A stretch of DNA of 64,000 bases from Diphasiastrum complanatum (Eukaryota; Streptophyta; Lycopodiopsida; Lycopodiales; Lycopodiaceae): assembly GCA_029204225.1 (NCBI GenBank), contig CM055106.1:13672294-13736293 (forward strand), given 5' to 3'. Shown here in pieces: positions 22,878 to 32,857 of the stretch. The notes below the pieces were generated by a model. It made no database searches. It had not been told where the DNA came from and worked only from the letters and a program-made list of their open reading frames with translations. The number at the start of each line of letters is the position of its first letter. Position 1 is the first letter of the stretch. The position numbers and the translations under genes were made by a program.

Positions 22878-23746
22878 GGATGACTCTTCATCCTCCTCCT
22901 CCTCTTGATGTGCAATGTTGCTTTGTTTGCTCTCTTGTGCCTTCTTCTTCTTGAGACATTCTGATGCAAAATGTCATTTCTTTCCACAGAAAAAACATTT
23001 GTACTTGGACTTGTCTTTGATCTTGCCCTTTGAGCTTGAAGCCTCATCCTACTCCTTGGTCTCCTTGAAGTGCTTCTTCTTGCCATTGGTCTTCTTCTTG
23101 CTTTTGAATGAGAAATTAGCTTTCTCATCACCATCCTGCAGAGAAATAGCATTCATTCTTGCAATGGTATGCAACATCGTACACTCTTCAGCTACTAATA
23201 CACTGTGTAGCTTTTCTATAGTAGGCAAAGTGTCTTGGATTGCAAAGCTTTGGACCAAATTTGTAAAGCCACTCCCTAAACCATTGAGGACAATCTGAAC
23301 AAGCTCACTATCTTGAATCTTCTCTCCAATGGAAGCTAACTCCCTATTGAGAGACTTGATTCTTAGCATATAATCTTGTGCACTCTCATCACTCCTCTTC
23401 ATGCTTTGTAGAATCTGATTCCTAAGCATGAGAACCCACCCTCGAAGTGTTACTAGACTCATAGATAGATTAAAGATTCCCAAGCCTCTTTAGCACTCTT
23501 ACATGATGATACTTCTCTTAAAAGATCATTCCTTACATTCATCTTAATACAGTGAAGTGCAAGCCCAGACCTCTTCTTGTATCTCACTAATTCCTGTGCA
23601 CCTAGAGGTTCATCTTCATCATATATTAGAAACTCATAAAGATCCTGGAGCACCATTAGTGACTCCATCCTCACTTTCCAAATAGCATAATTGGTAGAAT
23701 TTAACCTCTCACTAGCTTCTAGAAGGTAGGCTCCCACTGATCCCAT
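22874..23746 (-). pseudogene. Gag of element G
   Basis: ATG at 23746 starts GSVGAYLLEASERLNSTNY. The frame shifts near 23460 and again near 23050. The zinc knuckle reads CFFCGKK, then a stop where Gly is expected, then HFASEC. The stop (TGA) is a one-base change from GGA. Confidence 0.9.
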
Positions 23747-24365
23747 CTTACTAGCAAGATTCTACACACAAGATATAGATTTGTTTGGACCTGAAACTCA
23801 CAAAGGTTTCTAACTTGCAGTGTTTCACTCAAATGTTGACTTCTAATCCAATAGATGGATTTGTAATCATAGTTCTATCACTCTGTCACAAGCTGGAATG
23901 AAGATAAGATGAGATGAAAACTACACTCAAGCAAATCTTGCCAATCTTGGCTATTCTTGGACAAAAACTGACTCTATCTCTCTCATTCACTTTGATGTAC
24001 TTTCAAGACCTGGTTTCCACTTTAAGAAGGTCTGAAATCAGCCTAGATTAATTAGTTTTCATGAAACAAATTCAAAACTAATCAATGGCAAGTGATCTTG
24101 GTAGCTTATCCTAGGATTTGCACCAAAAATTACATCAAACTGACACCAGATGAATTTTCTATGATCCAATGAATATGGGTTATTAAATGCTGGTTCAGAG
24201 ATGCCCACACGTGTGAACAGTAAGGATTTTGATCCTGAAAAAGTTTGGGATCAAATCCCCTCACCAGAACTTGGATACCAACTCGCCCTTCCAATACTAG
24301 CTTTTTGCACCAAAACCTGCTAAAACTGGATTAGATTCAAACACAGATCAATGGCCTTGTACTTG

Positions 24366-24377
24366 GCTCTGATACCA
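24366..24377 (-). other. Primer-binding site of element G
   Basis: Minus-strand TGGTATCAGAGC, the exact consensus initiator tRNA-Met-type site, abuts the LTR. Confidence 0.9.
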
Positions 24378-25068
24378 TGAGAAAAGTACAGTACTAAGGA
24401 CCATAAATGGATCTTTGAATGATCCACAAGGTGATTGTATGCTTGTTAAACAATCTATCAGAAACTAGTCATTAGAAAACAAGATCTAGTTTAGCAGCTT
24501 GATAGGAAACAAGTAGAGACAATCAAAGCATTGATCAAATAGTATAATCCAACTCCACACATGTGGAAATAAGGCTGTAGTACGGCCTGTAGACAGTGTT
24601 TACAAAGTGCCAAAGCTGGGTTTCATTGGAAAGCAAGAATAATCACCATACAATGAGAGGAAACTCGAGTTTCTCCTTGAGGCTCCAAAAAGTTTCTATC
24701 TTCTCACTATGGAAAATGGGAATACATAGTAAAACACACTTCCTTTGCAAAGTTAGGTGAAAATCCAGCATGTAATAAGGAAGTAGACTCCACTTTCTTG
24801 CCCTAATGTGAAAACCCTAGCCTAGATCCAAGAGTCATGCTTGGTAGGTGCATGGTAGGTACAAATCTCATCATAAATCATGGTCTAGATCCTACAAAGT
24901 AGGAATCACTACCAAATAGACACAACCACTCCTCTTGACTCATGTTAACCTACTTTAGGTGTGTATGTACAAGTGGCACTTTGGCCATTCAAGTAACCAA
25001 CAAACAATATTGACAAAATGTACAATATTCTACATGGCTAGATTTGCCAATGTAGGCAATTTTTCACA
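24378..25068 (-). repeat. 5' LTR of element G
   Basis: Ends and target-site duplication match the left copy. Several differences from that copy are CG to CA or TG changes, for example ACGCGTG against ACACATG, as expected of methylated cytosine decay. Confidence 0.95.
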
Positions 25069-26241
25069 CATTTGAGTTACATATTTTGTAGATTCATCAT
25101 GCCAAATAGTGACATCAAAGTATAGAAAAAATAATCAAGTTTTCTTTCAAAATGTAGATGGCTATCTTATATAGTTGCCTACAAAGAACTACCATCAATT
25201 GCCATAACATGTGGTAGAATTTGGAGGAGGACATTCTATGGTTGCCTCTAGTGTGATTTTCATTGTGATTATGATTAGCATTGACTTATTATACTTTGAG
25301 ATTGGGTCATAAGCTCATATTTCTTGATTTTAAACTTCATAAGGCCTTTATACTTGGAGAAAACTTAAGAATCTCTAGTGGTTTGACTTTTTTGAAGGAC
25401 AAACTCTAGACAAGGAGTTATAATTGAGAAAATTTTCCACCATTAGATCTCAAGAGGAGAGTGAAAGATGAGAGTATTTTTTGTCTCTTAATGTGTAGTT
25501 CTTGTTTGCGTACATCAATGAAATTGTGCTACTATGTATAATAATACAACCTTTTGTATAAATTGCATTATAGGAAAGAACAACTAGAAGCTTCAGGTGG
25601 AGGGAAAGACTTCACTTGAAGAAAAGCTTATGAAGCATATAATAGTGCAAGAATCTATTGTTGTCTCTAAACAACAAAAAAGTAGAAAGAAAATGAGTGA
25701 TGACTCCGTGCATATGAAATACAACATGCCACTAGCCATAAGACCTAGTGAGGATGTGTACTCACCTTTTGATTTGACCACACCAATCGAGTAAAAGCTC
25801 GAACTCACTAACATTGAGTAACATCACTACTATCAAACAATTTACATGCTAATTGTCAAGTCATTTGGATATCCTTGTGGCTAATTTTGATATCTTTGTA
25901 GTGTCCAACATAGATAAGAAAGCTATTGTTGTATAATGTGACTGCCAAAGATGGCAGTGTCGATTACCTTCAAACTTGTTTTTGGTGGGGGGCTAACAAT
26001 TAAGCATCTCCAAACTGGTACTTGATTTTGTTTATGCATTTTAGATGCTAGTTGAACAAAAATAAATACACTTCATTTTTTAAGGTAGAATGTTAATAGG
26101 TTAGTGAGTGTACACGTTCTATGTGATATATTACTTCAATTTTATGTTTACATTTAGTGATGCACATGGAGAAAGCCATTATGAAGTCATTTTAAGTGTG
26201 AAATAAATCACATCAAGTTCAAAACTAGAAGTTTAACTTAC
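25069..26241. other. Intron sequence between G and the bHLH exon
   Basis: Mostly non-coding. A 65-codon open frame at 25597-25794 (plus) starts MEGKTSLEEKL and has no family that I recognise. It could be a continuation of the older element H that G entered, but no motif confirms this. Confidence 0.4.
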
Positions 26242-26523
26242 TTGCATTGGTTGTCTCAGTTCTTCAATTTGTCTTTCACCCATGTCAAGTGAAGGAGTTG
26301 ATAAAGGATCAAGCTTTGATGAGCCTCGTCCATCATCTCCAACATGCACACCAATCTCCTCATCCAATAATAATGGATTCATATTTTCTTCTGGTATTGT
26401 TGCAACATTTGCTTGCATGTCATCCTCTTTAGTTTCAAGTAGCTCATCTTGTAAGTCTTTTACTTGTTGTTGTAATTCTTTGACATACTCTATTGCATCT
26501 CCAAGAATAGAAGCCCTATCCAT
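26242..26523 (-). CDS. AMS: AMS-like gene, second bHLH-half exon
   Basis: 94 codons. The exon begins MDRASILGDAIEYVKELQQQ, the rest of helix 1/loop and helix 2 of the bHLH, followed by VKDLQDELLETKEDD, a leucine-rich extension typical of AMS-type proteins. It then has a low-complexity acidic linker and IEELRQPMQ. The acceptor AG is at 26525-26524 and the donor is GTAAGT at 26241-26236. It joins in phase 0 to KITK of the upstream exon and VEVSK of the downstream exon. Helix 2 with the loop is needed for dimerisation, so correct splicing across the 33.6-kb intron decides whether a working protein forms. Confidence 0.95.
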
Positions 26524-26812
26524 CTACATAGGTAATTGTAATCAATAGAAAGGTGCTAATGGAATTCAAGGTTATCAGGCATAGCATAATACATTCAAAA
26601 CTTTCTCAAAGAATTTATAACATTTATAAGGACAAGATCATCATAAAAAACAAGTTAGATATTGATGCATGTCAACTCATAAAAGAATAAAAAAATAGTA
26701 GTAATGTTGTTTTGCTATTGGGTATGCTCTAAATGGTGGCAAGGAATCACCAACATTGGTAAAAAAAACAATTGTGAATATTAAGATAATGTAATAGCTT
26801 CACCAATATCAT
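26524..26812. other. Intron sequence upstream of the bHLH exon
   Basis: AT-rich tract, including short A runs, between the acceptor of the exon and the left LTR of element C. Nothing else was recognised. Confidence 0.5.
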
Positions 26813-27076
26813 CATTAACAATCAGAAATGCAACATCAAGCATTCACCATAAGCAATCACCAAGTAGGGAGATGGAAGAAGAACATGCAATATCACTCTA
26901 TCACACTAACACATACTGAATGCAAAATGTACATATAAACCCTGAACCCTGATAGAGAGAGAGAACCTAAGAGTAGACTACTAGACTAGCCTACGGCTAG
27001 TTACAGCTAGTAATAAAGTACATCGTAAACAGTAACTAGGAAGTGTAACAATGAAGTTTATCATTGATTTCTAACA
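26813..27076 (-). repeat. 3' LTR of element C
   Basis: On the minus strand it starts TGTTAGAAATCAATG after the purine tract GAGGGAGAG (27085-27077). It matches the right LTR over its length with about a dozen differences by eye. At 264 bp it is much shorter than the other LTRs here. Confidence 0.9.
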
Positions 27077-27083
27077 CTCTCCC

Positions 27084-27822
27084 TCAATAAAAAAAAATAC
27101 CTTCTTCTATTCCTAGTAGAGTACGAAACTTTTCAAATTTACATCTACCTAATGACTTAGTAAAAACATATGCCACTTGATCTTCAGATTTATAGAAAAC
27201 AAGATCAATGGCTCCATCAAGAATTTTCTCTCGAACAAAATGATAATATATTTCGATGTGCCTGGTTTGAGCATGTAAAACTGAATTTTTGGCAAGGTGA
27301 ATGCAGCTTTGATTGTCGCAAGATATAGTTGTCGCATCCACCTATGGTTGACCTAAATGCACAAGCAATCTTCATAACCATACCCCTTCTTGTGCAGCAT
27401 TACTGAGTGCTCGATATTCAACTTCCGTCAAGGATAAGGCTATTGTAGGTTGCTTTTTGTTGCTCCATGAAACTGTAGCTATACCATAACTAAATGTATG
27501 ACCACTAGTAGACCTTTCACTCTTTACCATTCCCCTTCGCTTAAAGTGTTCATCAATGCAAGAGTACCATGCCCGTGGTGCTTGATTCAATCCATAAATA
27601 GCTTTGTTGAGCTTACAGACAAGGTGCTCTCTCCCTGGTTCAATAAATCCTTGAGGTTGTACTAAGTACATCTCTTCATCCAACACTCCATTAAGAAAAG
27701 CAGATTTAACATCCATTTGCTGGATCTTCCGACCATAGAAAGCAGAGATAGCAATGATAGAACGTATAGTTACCATCTTAGCTACGGGTGCGAAGGTTTT
27801 TTCAAAATCAATCCTTCCTGCT
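27084..27822 (-). pseudogene. RT and RNase H of element C, active site deleted
   Basis: RT begins MVTIRSIIAISAFYGRKIQQ and continues MDVKSAFLNGVLDEEMYLVQ and LNQAPRAWYSCIDEHFKRRG. It then jumps at about 27530 straight into MVKSERSTSGHTFSYG, part of RNase H. The YVDD block, the rest of RT and the start of RNase H are deleted. The remaining RNase H has SLTEVEYRALS, CDNQSCIHLAKNS and HAQTRHIEIYYHFVREK. Confidence 0.9.
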
Positions 27823-29251
27823 ATTCAAATCCTCTCACAACCAACCGTGCTTTGTATTTGTTGAGTTGCCCATCAGCTCCATATTTGATCTTGTATATCC
27901 ATTTGCAAGTGATAGTCGTCTTATCATCAGGTAGCTCAACCAAGTTCCAAGTCCTATTTTTTGATATAGCTTCCATTTCTATTTCCATAGCTTCACGCCA
28001 CTCCTCGTGCTCCTTTGCTTTATCAAAAATTTTTGGTTCTTGATCCTTGAGAACAGAACCCATTAGGGCTAGATTCATCTCTAATCTTGCAAGAGGTTTT
28101 TGATTTCTACTTGATCTTCTAAGCTCTCCCTGCTCACTAGATTCGGGAGTATCTCCCTTCTTTGCACCATCTGTGAATGATAAGTACCATTTAGGTACTC
28201 TCTTGGGAATTTTAACATCAAGCTTGCCTTTGTCCAATGGATTTTCTATATCAAAATCCACTTCCTTCTTGACCTATACTTTCGCTCCCTCATCAAAAGG
28301 TTCAGTGATTACTTTAGATTGTTCACCTCAGCCCATCTCGTCAAATGTAGCATCCCTAGAAATTACAAGCTTCTGTGCATTTGTGTCATACATCCTGTAT
28401 GCCTTGGCCTTCTCATCATATCCAAGGAAAATACACTTGATAGATTTTGCATCCAATTTCCTTCATTTCTCATCAGGAATATGAGCATAAGCATTACAAC
28501 CAAATACTCTCAAATGAGAAATATTAGGTTTCTTTCCAGTAACAGTTTCATGAGGTGTCTTACCTTCCACGGATTTTGTAGGATACCGATTCAGGATGTG
28601 CATAGCTGTGCTACAAGCTTCTGCCCAAAAGGTGTTTGGCAGACCCTTGCTTTTGAGCATCGCCCTGGCCATCTCAACAATAGATCTGTTCTTTTCTTCT
28701 GCAACTCCATTTTGCTATGGTGAATAAGGTGTTGTAGTCTGCCTATTGATCCCTTGATCTTTGCAAAAATCAATAAATTCTATAGAAAAATACTCACCAC
28801 CTCCATCAGATCTCAAATTTTTGATGCAACATCTTGTTTGCTTTTCAACTAATGCCTTGAATTCCCTGAACTTAGCAAAAGCATCTGATTTCTTGCTTAT
28901 GAAATAAATCCAAATGCATCTGCTATAATCATCAATGAAGGTGATAAAGTAATAGTAGCCACTAAGAGATCTAGTCTGCATAGGTCCACATAGATCACTG
29001 TGGACAAGATCTAGGATGCCACTGGCTCTCCTTGCTCCACTTTTGGGAAACCTCTCTCTGTGTTGTTTTCCCAAAATGCAACCTTCACAAATTTTTCCTT
29101 CAAAAGAAATCTCAGGCAATCCTATAACTAGATTACCTCTTTTGAGAATCTGTAAACTTTGAGCACTAATATGACCGAATAGTTGATGCCAAAGATCACT
29201 TCGACTATCAATCGTGCTTACCATAGCTTGAGCAAAAGATCTCACATTCAA
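27823..29251 (-). pseudogene. Integrase and RT N-terminus of element C
   Basis: LWHQLFGHISAQSLQ, CEGCILGKQHRERFPKSG, LVHSDLCGPM (Asp 1) and NLRSDGGGEYFS (Asp 2) are in the frame 29251-28715, which ends in a stop (TAG) after TPYSP where QNGVAE should follow. The Glu motif is altered there to NGVAEEKN. Frames 28672-28463 and 28261-27821 continue with the integrase C-terminus and the WREAMEIEMEAISKNRTWNLV start of RT. Stops separate these. Confidence 0.85.
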
Positions 29252-29637
29252 TTTGTAGAGTCGATTCTCGTTGACTCTAGCTCATGTAGTTTGTAGTGAT
29301 TCTTGATGTCTTTGACAAGACATTTGTCGCTGTCAAACTCAGTCTTGAGTTTTTTATCAGCCATCGTTCCAACAGATAGTAGATTGTTAGCTAAGCCAGG
29401 TACATATTGCACATTGCTTATCCGCTTTATCTTCCCGTTGGCTAACTTCACTGGTACCAGTCCAACTCTTTTAACAGATAGAAATTTGCCATCGACTTGT
29501 CCAACTTCATCACCATTGTGAGTTTCCTTGAGTTCTGAAAACCACTCTTTCCTTGAAGTCATGTGCTTGGATGCACCACTATCAATGTACCAGGTATCCT
29601 TGGCTTTATCACTTGTCATTAATGCTGTAATGAGCAA
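29248..29637 (-). pseudogene. Protease of element C
   Basis: Open for 129 codons with WYIDSGASKHMTSRKEWF; the catalytic Asp is intact. It continues with VQYVPGLANNLLSVGTM, the conserved segment that precedes the pre-integrase domain. The next frame overlaps its end. Confidence 0.85.
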
Positions 29638-30605
29638 GTTTGAACTCTTACTTGTATCATCTTCATATTGATCATCATCGTATTGATGTTGATCAGCATA
29701 ATTGTCTTCATAATAATCATCATCAAATTGATGTTGATTAGCATAATTGCCCGCTTGCCATTTACCTTCTTTTTTTTTCTATCTCCTGTCTCTTGAAGCA
29801 TTCACGCTCCCAATGGCCAGGTTGTTGCAATACCTACAATTTCCAAGTTTATTTTCCTTAGAATAGCCATGTCCTTGACCTCGGCCTTGATTCCAATTGC
29901 CTCGATTTGGGCCATCATTGGACTGTTCTTGAAATTGTTGGAACGATCCATGATATGAGTTTTTACCTCTTGATTGGTGTCTTCCACGACCAAATCTGCC
30001 AACACGTCCTCTCACTGCAAGAGCTTGATCAATCCCCTGTTGCGATGACTCAAATTCTCTTGACGTTGTTCTTCCTGCAAAAGCAATCCACCTAACTCTT
30101 CATAGGTTGGAAGATTTTATCGTGTGGCTATACTTGTCACAAACATTTGATGTGACTCACTCAAACTATTCAATGTCAACTGCACGATCTCATGATCATG
30201 TACTCGCTCTCCAACTGCTGCTAATTGGTCACGAATCTCTTTGAACTTCAGTAGGTGATCAACAACAGTTGCACCATCATCCATCCGCAATGTGTGTAGC
30301 GTTGTCTTCAAGAATAGCACTCGAGATGTGTTTGTGGTCTCAAACAATGCCTTCAACGTATCCCATGCTTCTTTTGGTCCTTCTGCATCCGAAATGTAGG
30401 GAATAATTGCATCTCTAACCGATAAGTTGATGACATTTTGTGCTTTCTGTTTTCTCTTGTCAAATGCCCATTGATCTTCTTTAATCACTGGCCTTCTCTC
30501 TTCGCCTATCACGATCTCCCATAGCTCCTTTTTCAGTTTGAATTTCCAAACTGCATAGTTGTCGGCTCCTTCCAATTTGCTTGACTCAATTGAGGACACT
30601 CTCAC
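29638..30605 (-). pseudogene. Gag of element C
   Basis: From ATG at 30605 (MRVSSIESSKLEGADNYAVW) the gag frame is open to 30117, where an in-frame stop interrupts it. The next frame (30015-29779) is rich in Gly, Arg and Gln. The zinc knuckle begins CRYCN and then shifts frame; PGHWERECFKRQ is readable in the +1 frame near 29805. The gag N-terminus is closest to that of element A. Confidence 0.85.
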
Positions 30606-30690
30606 TTAGAGTTGCCATTACTCAACAGATGAGTCTGGATCAAGTAATTTATCACACCACAAAACTGTATATTTTTTTGGTTATACAACT

Positions 30691-30845
30691 GATATCGGAA
30701 TGGAGCGCGAAAGTACGGCTGCTCAATATCCTCTTTAACTTGTGCGCATGGATCCGATATTGGAGCATGAAATATCGGATTGGAACGCGGATGTACAACT
30801 GCTCAAAAATTTTTTTAGCTCGTGCGCTTGGATCCGATATCAGTA
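30691..30845 (-). repeat. Tandem repeats in the leader of element C
   Basis: Two copies of an about 80-bp unit start near 30691 and 30771. Each begins ATATCGGA.TGGA.CGCG and ends GCGC.TGGATCCGATAT, so unit ends are partly palindromic (ATATCGGAT/ATCCGATAT). A third copy lies at about 41334-41407, on the other side of the inserted element D. Confidence 0.75.
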
Positions 30846-31323
30846 TGGACATTTAGAAATCAGTTTTGATCTAATTCATTATTATAAGCTTCAAATGTGA
30901 TAATGTAATAAATGTACAGTTAGTCAGTTTACTGTCTTCAGTAGTGATCGGGACGTGACCCACTATTGTCATATCAGCGGGCACTGATCCCGTAGCAGGC
31001 AACTTGGGTTAGCCGAATAACCACACGTAGGAAGAAATTAGCCTGTACAGTGATTTTGAGTTCATTATGCTATACTCAGGGGCATGTCCTGGGTTTGACA
31101 GTATATGTGGCCATATTGGGCCTAACTCTAGTTTGGCAGGTGGTAGGCCAGTTTCAGTGACACCTGTTGAGCCCATGTAGGTTGGGTCTTTGCTATATGT
31201 ACAGTGTTTCTTCGTAATAGACTTAACTTTTGTTGTGCCATCTTTGAGAGCTTGTGAGGAGTGGCTATGGTGATTGATTTATGTGATCTACATACTGCAC
31301 TAGATCCTATTGGAATTTCAACT
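30846..31323 (+). repeat. 5' LTR of element D
   Basis: The match with the right copy is clear from TAGAAATCAG (30854) to GGAATTTCAACT (31323). The TG at 30846 is a possible true start. The sequence ends directly at the primer-binding site. Confidence 0.85.
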
Positions 31324-31335
31324 TGGTATCAGAGC
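31324..31335 (+). other. Primer-binding site of element D
   Basis: TGGTATCAGAGC, exact consensus, abuts the 5' LTR. Confidence 0.9.
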
Positions 31336-31595
31336 TACATGGTGTAGCAAGTATGCACGATCTGATGGAGCTATGGGATAGCATTTGTCACCAGGAGAAA
31401 TAGCACTCAAAACGTCTTAGGAGAGAGGACTCCATACAGGGTATAGGCAGTCCAGATGGCTAGAGACAGCAAAGTTCCTTCGATCGGAGCTTCGGGGAAC
31501 ATCAGAACGATCGTCATAGGTGGATTCCGGGGAGAATTCATGGAGAAACTTGTATTTCGGTGGTGTCGGGGAAATCATCGATGTTGGCTACGTTA

Positions 31596-32248
31596 TGTGA
31601 AAAATTGTCAACTAGTAGTATTTTCCTAACTTGAGATTTTGTAGGCCTATGGCCAAATAAAAGTTAGAGATAGGTTCATACATGTATGTAGAGGCCCAAA
31701 GTATGTGTACACTACTTTTGAGGTCACATTAATTAGAGGAGGTCGAGTGTGGAGCTCTTCTATTGGCTCCTAATTTGGTGCATTCCTATTTGACCAAATT
31801 TCTAGGTAGATGGGTGAATCCTATTGGACCCCAATTTTAGCCTATCATAAGACAAGTGGCCAAGAGGCACTATGGCTGCTATAAATAGCCATCTCCACGA
31901 GTATGTACACATCTCATTTTCATTCTATTGAATGAATGTTATGCTCTTTGAAGATCCATCTTCTTCTCTCTCACTTTTTTGTTCATATCTTGCATTCTAG
32001 CCACTAGAATTGTGATTTCTTTGTTGCTATGGCTTCACACGTGTGAAATGCAGGTTGTAGGCTCAGAAGTACGGACAGGGACAGCAAGTTTCTGTTTGTG
32101 GAAGCTTATGATCAGATCTTGATGTTTAGTTGATGTTTAGTATGCTTAACATCACAATTTCTATCATTTTTTCAATCTAGATGTGCATAACTTCCATGGC
32201 CAAGATCTTTATGAAACTTTAGCATCTTTTGGATCTGAGTTTTTCACA
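31596..32248 (+). repeat. 5' LTR of element E
   Basis: Begins TGTGAAAAATTG and ends TTTTTCACA. It should hold the element promoter and the transcript start. A TATA box lies at 31879-31890. Confidence 0.97.
31879..31890 (+). promoter_or_regulatory. TATA box in the 5' LTR of element E
   Basis: CTATAAATAGCC is a strong plant TATA-type match. The 3' LTR has the same sequence at 37087-37098 and could start transcription into flanking DNA. Confidence 0.75.
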
Positions 32249-32260
32249 TGGTATCAGAGC
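32249..32260 (+). other. Primer-binding site of element E
   Basis: TGGTATCAGAGC directly follows the LTR, complementary to the 3' end of initiator tRNA-Met; it primes minus-strand DNA synthesis. Confidence 0.95.
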
Positions 32261-32857
32261 ATTAGGCGGCCAAATGTGCAGGTTTTGCCAGATTTAGAAG
32301 AGATTTGTGGGCGAGTTTGCTTTTGTAGCATTCCAATCAAGTTTCTAGCTAAAAATCTTGTTGATTTATGTGTAGAAATTGGATCTTTGTGATCAAAACA
32401 TCATTTGTATGCATTTCAATTGAAGTAGGGCGAATTCCCTCTGTACTTATCAGAATAAGGAGACAAAATTTGTTTTGGAAAGAGGGAGATGCAAGATCCA
32501 ACAAGATCCTATTAGTTTTCCATTCTAGCATATAGTTTTTTGATTCAATTTCTTGCTTCTTCATGTCAAAAACTTCAAAATTGATGTAACCCTCTGATTT
32601 TCAGTTTGCTGAATGATTCAAGAGTGTATTTCAATCTTAGGAGTGAGGGAAAAGCAAGTATATTGAGGTTTGGTCTTGGTTTGATCAAGAAATCATAAAA
32701 CTAGTGGCTAAAATTGAGGAAAAAGTGAGGAAAAGAGAGAAAAAGTAAGGTTTTAGGTTCCAAATCTTTGTGATTTCTTCTTGTGTTTCATTTGTTGATT
32801 CAAGAGAGTGCTTAGTGCATTGGAACAGGTCAAAGATCAGAGATCAATCATTGCAAC

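Larger units (their letters stand above)
19180..25068 (-). mobile_element. Copia element G, full length, mutated
   Basis: It has two LTRs of 691 and 686 bp, a 5-bp target-site duplication CATTT (19175-19179 and 25069-25073), a primer-binding site, a polypurine tract and all domains in Copia order. The LTRs differ at roughly a dozen sites plus a short indel, so the insertion is older than E. The polyprotein is broken by several stops and frameshifts. Gag and LTR resemble element I. Confidence 0.95.

Noticed and set aside
25597-25794. 65-codon plus-strand open frame as a small gene
   Set aside because: No start context, homology or splice signal that I can support; it is intronic to AMS.
30652-30856. 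Palindromic ATATCGGAT/ATCCGATAT units as a DNA transposon terminal repeat
   Set aside because: Units are in tandem, inside the leader of element C, without target duplications of their own.
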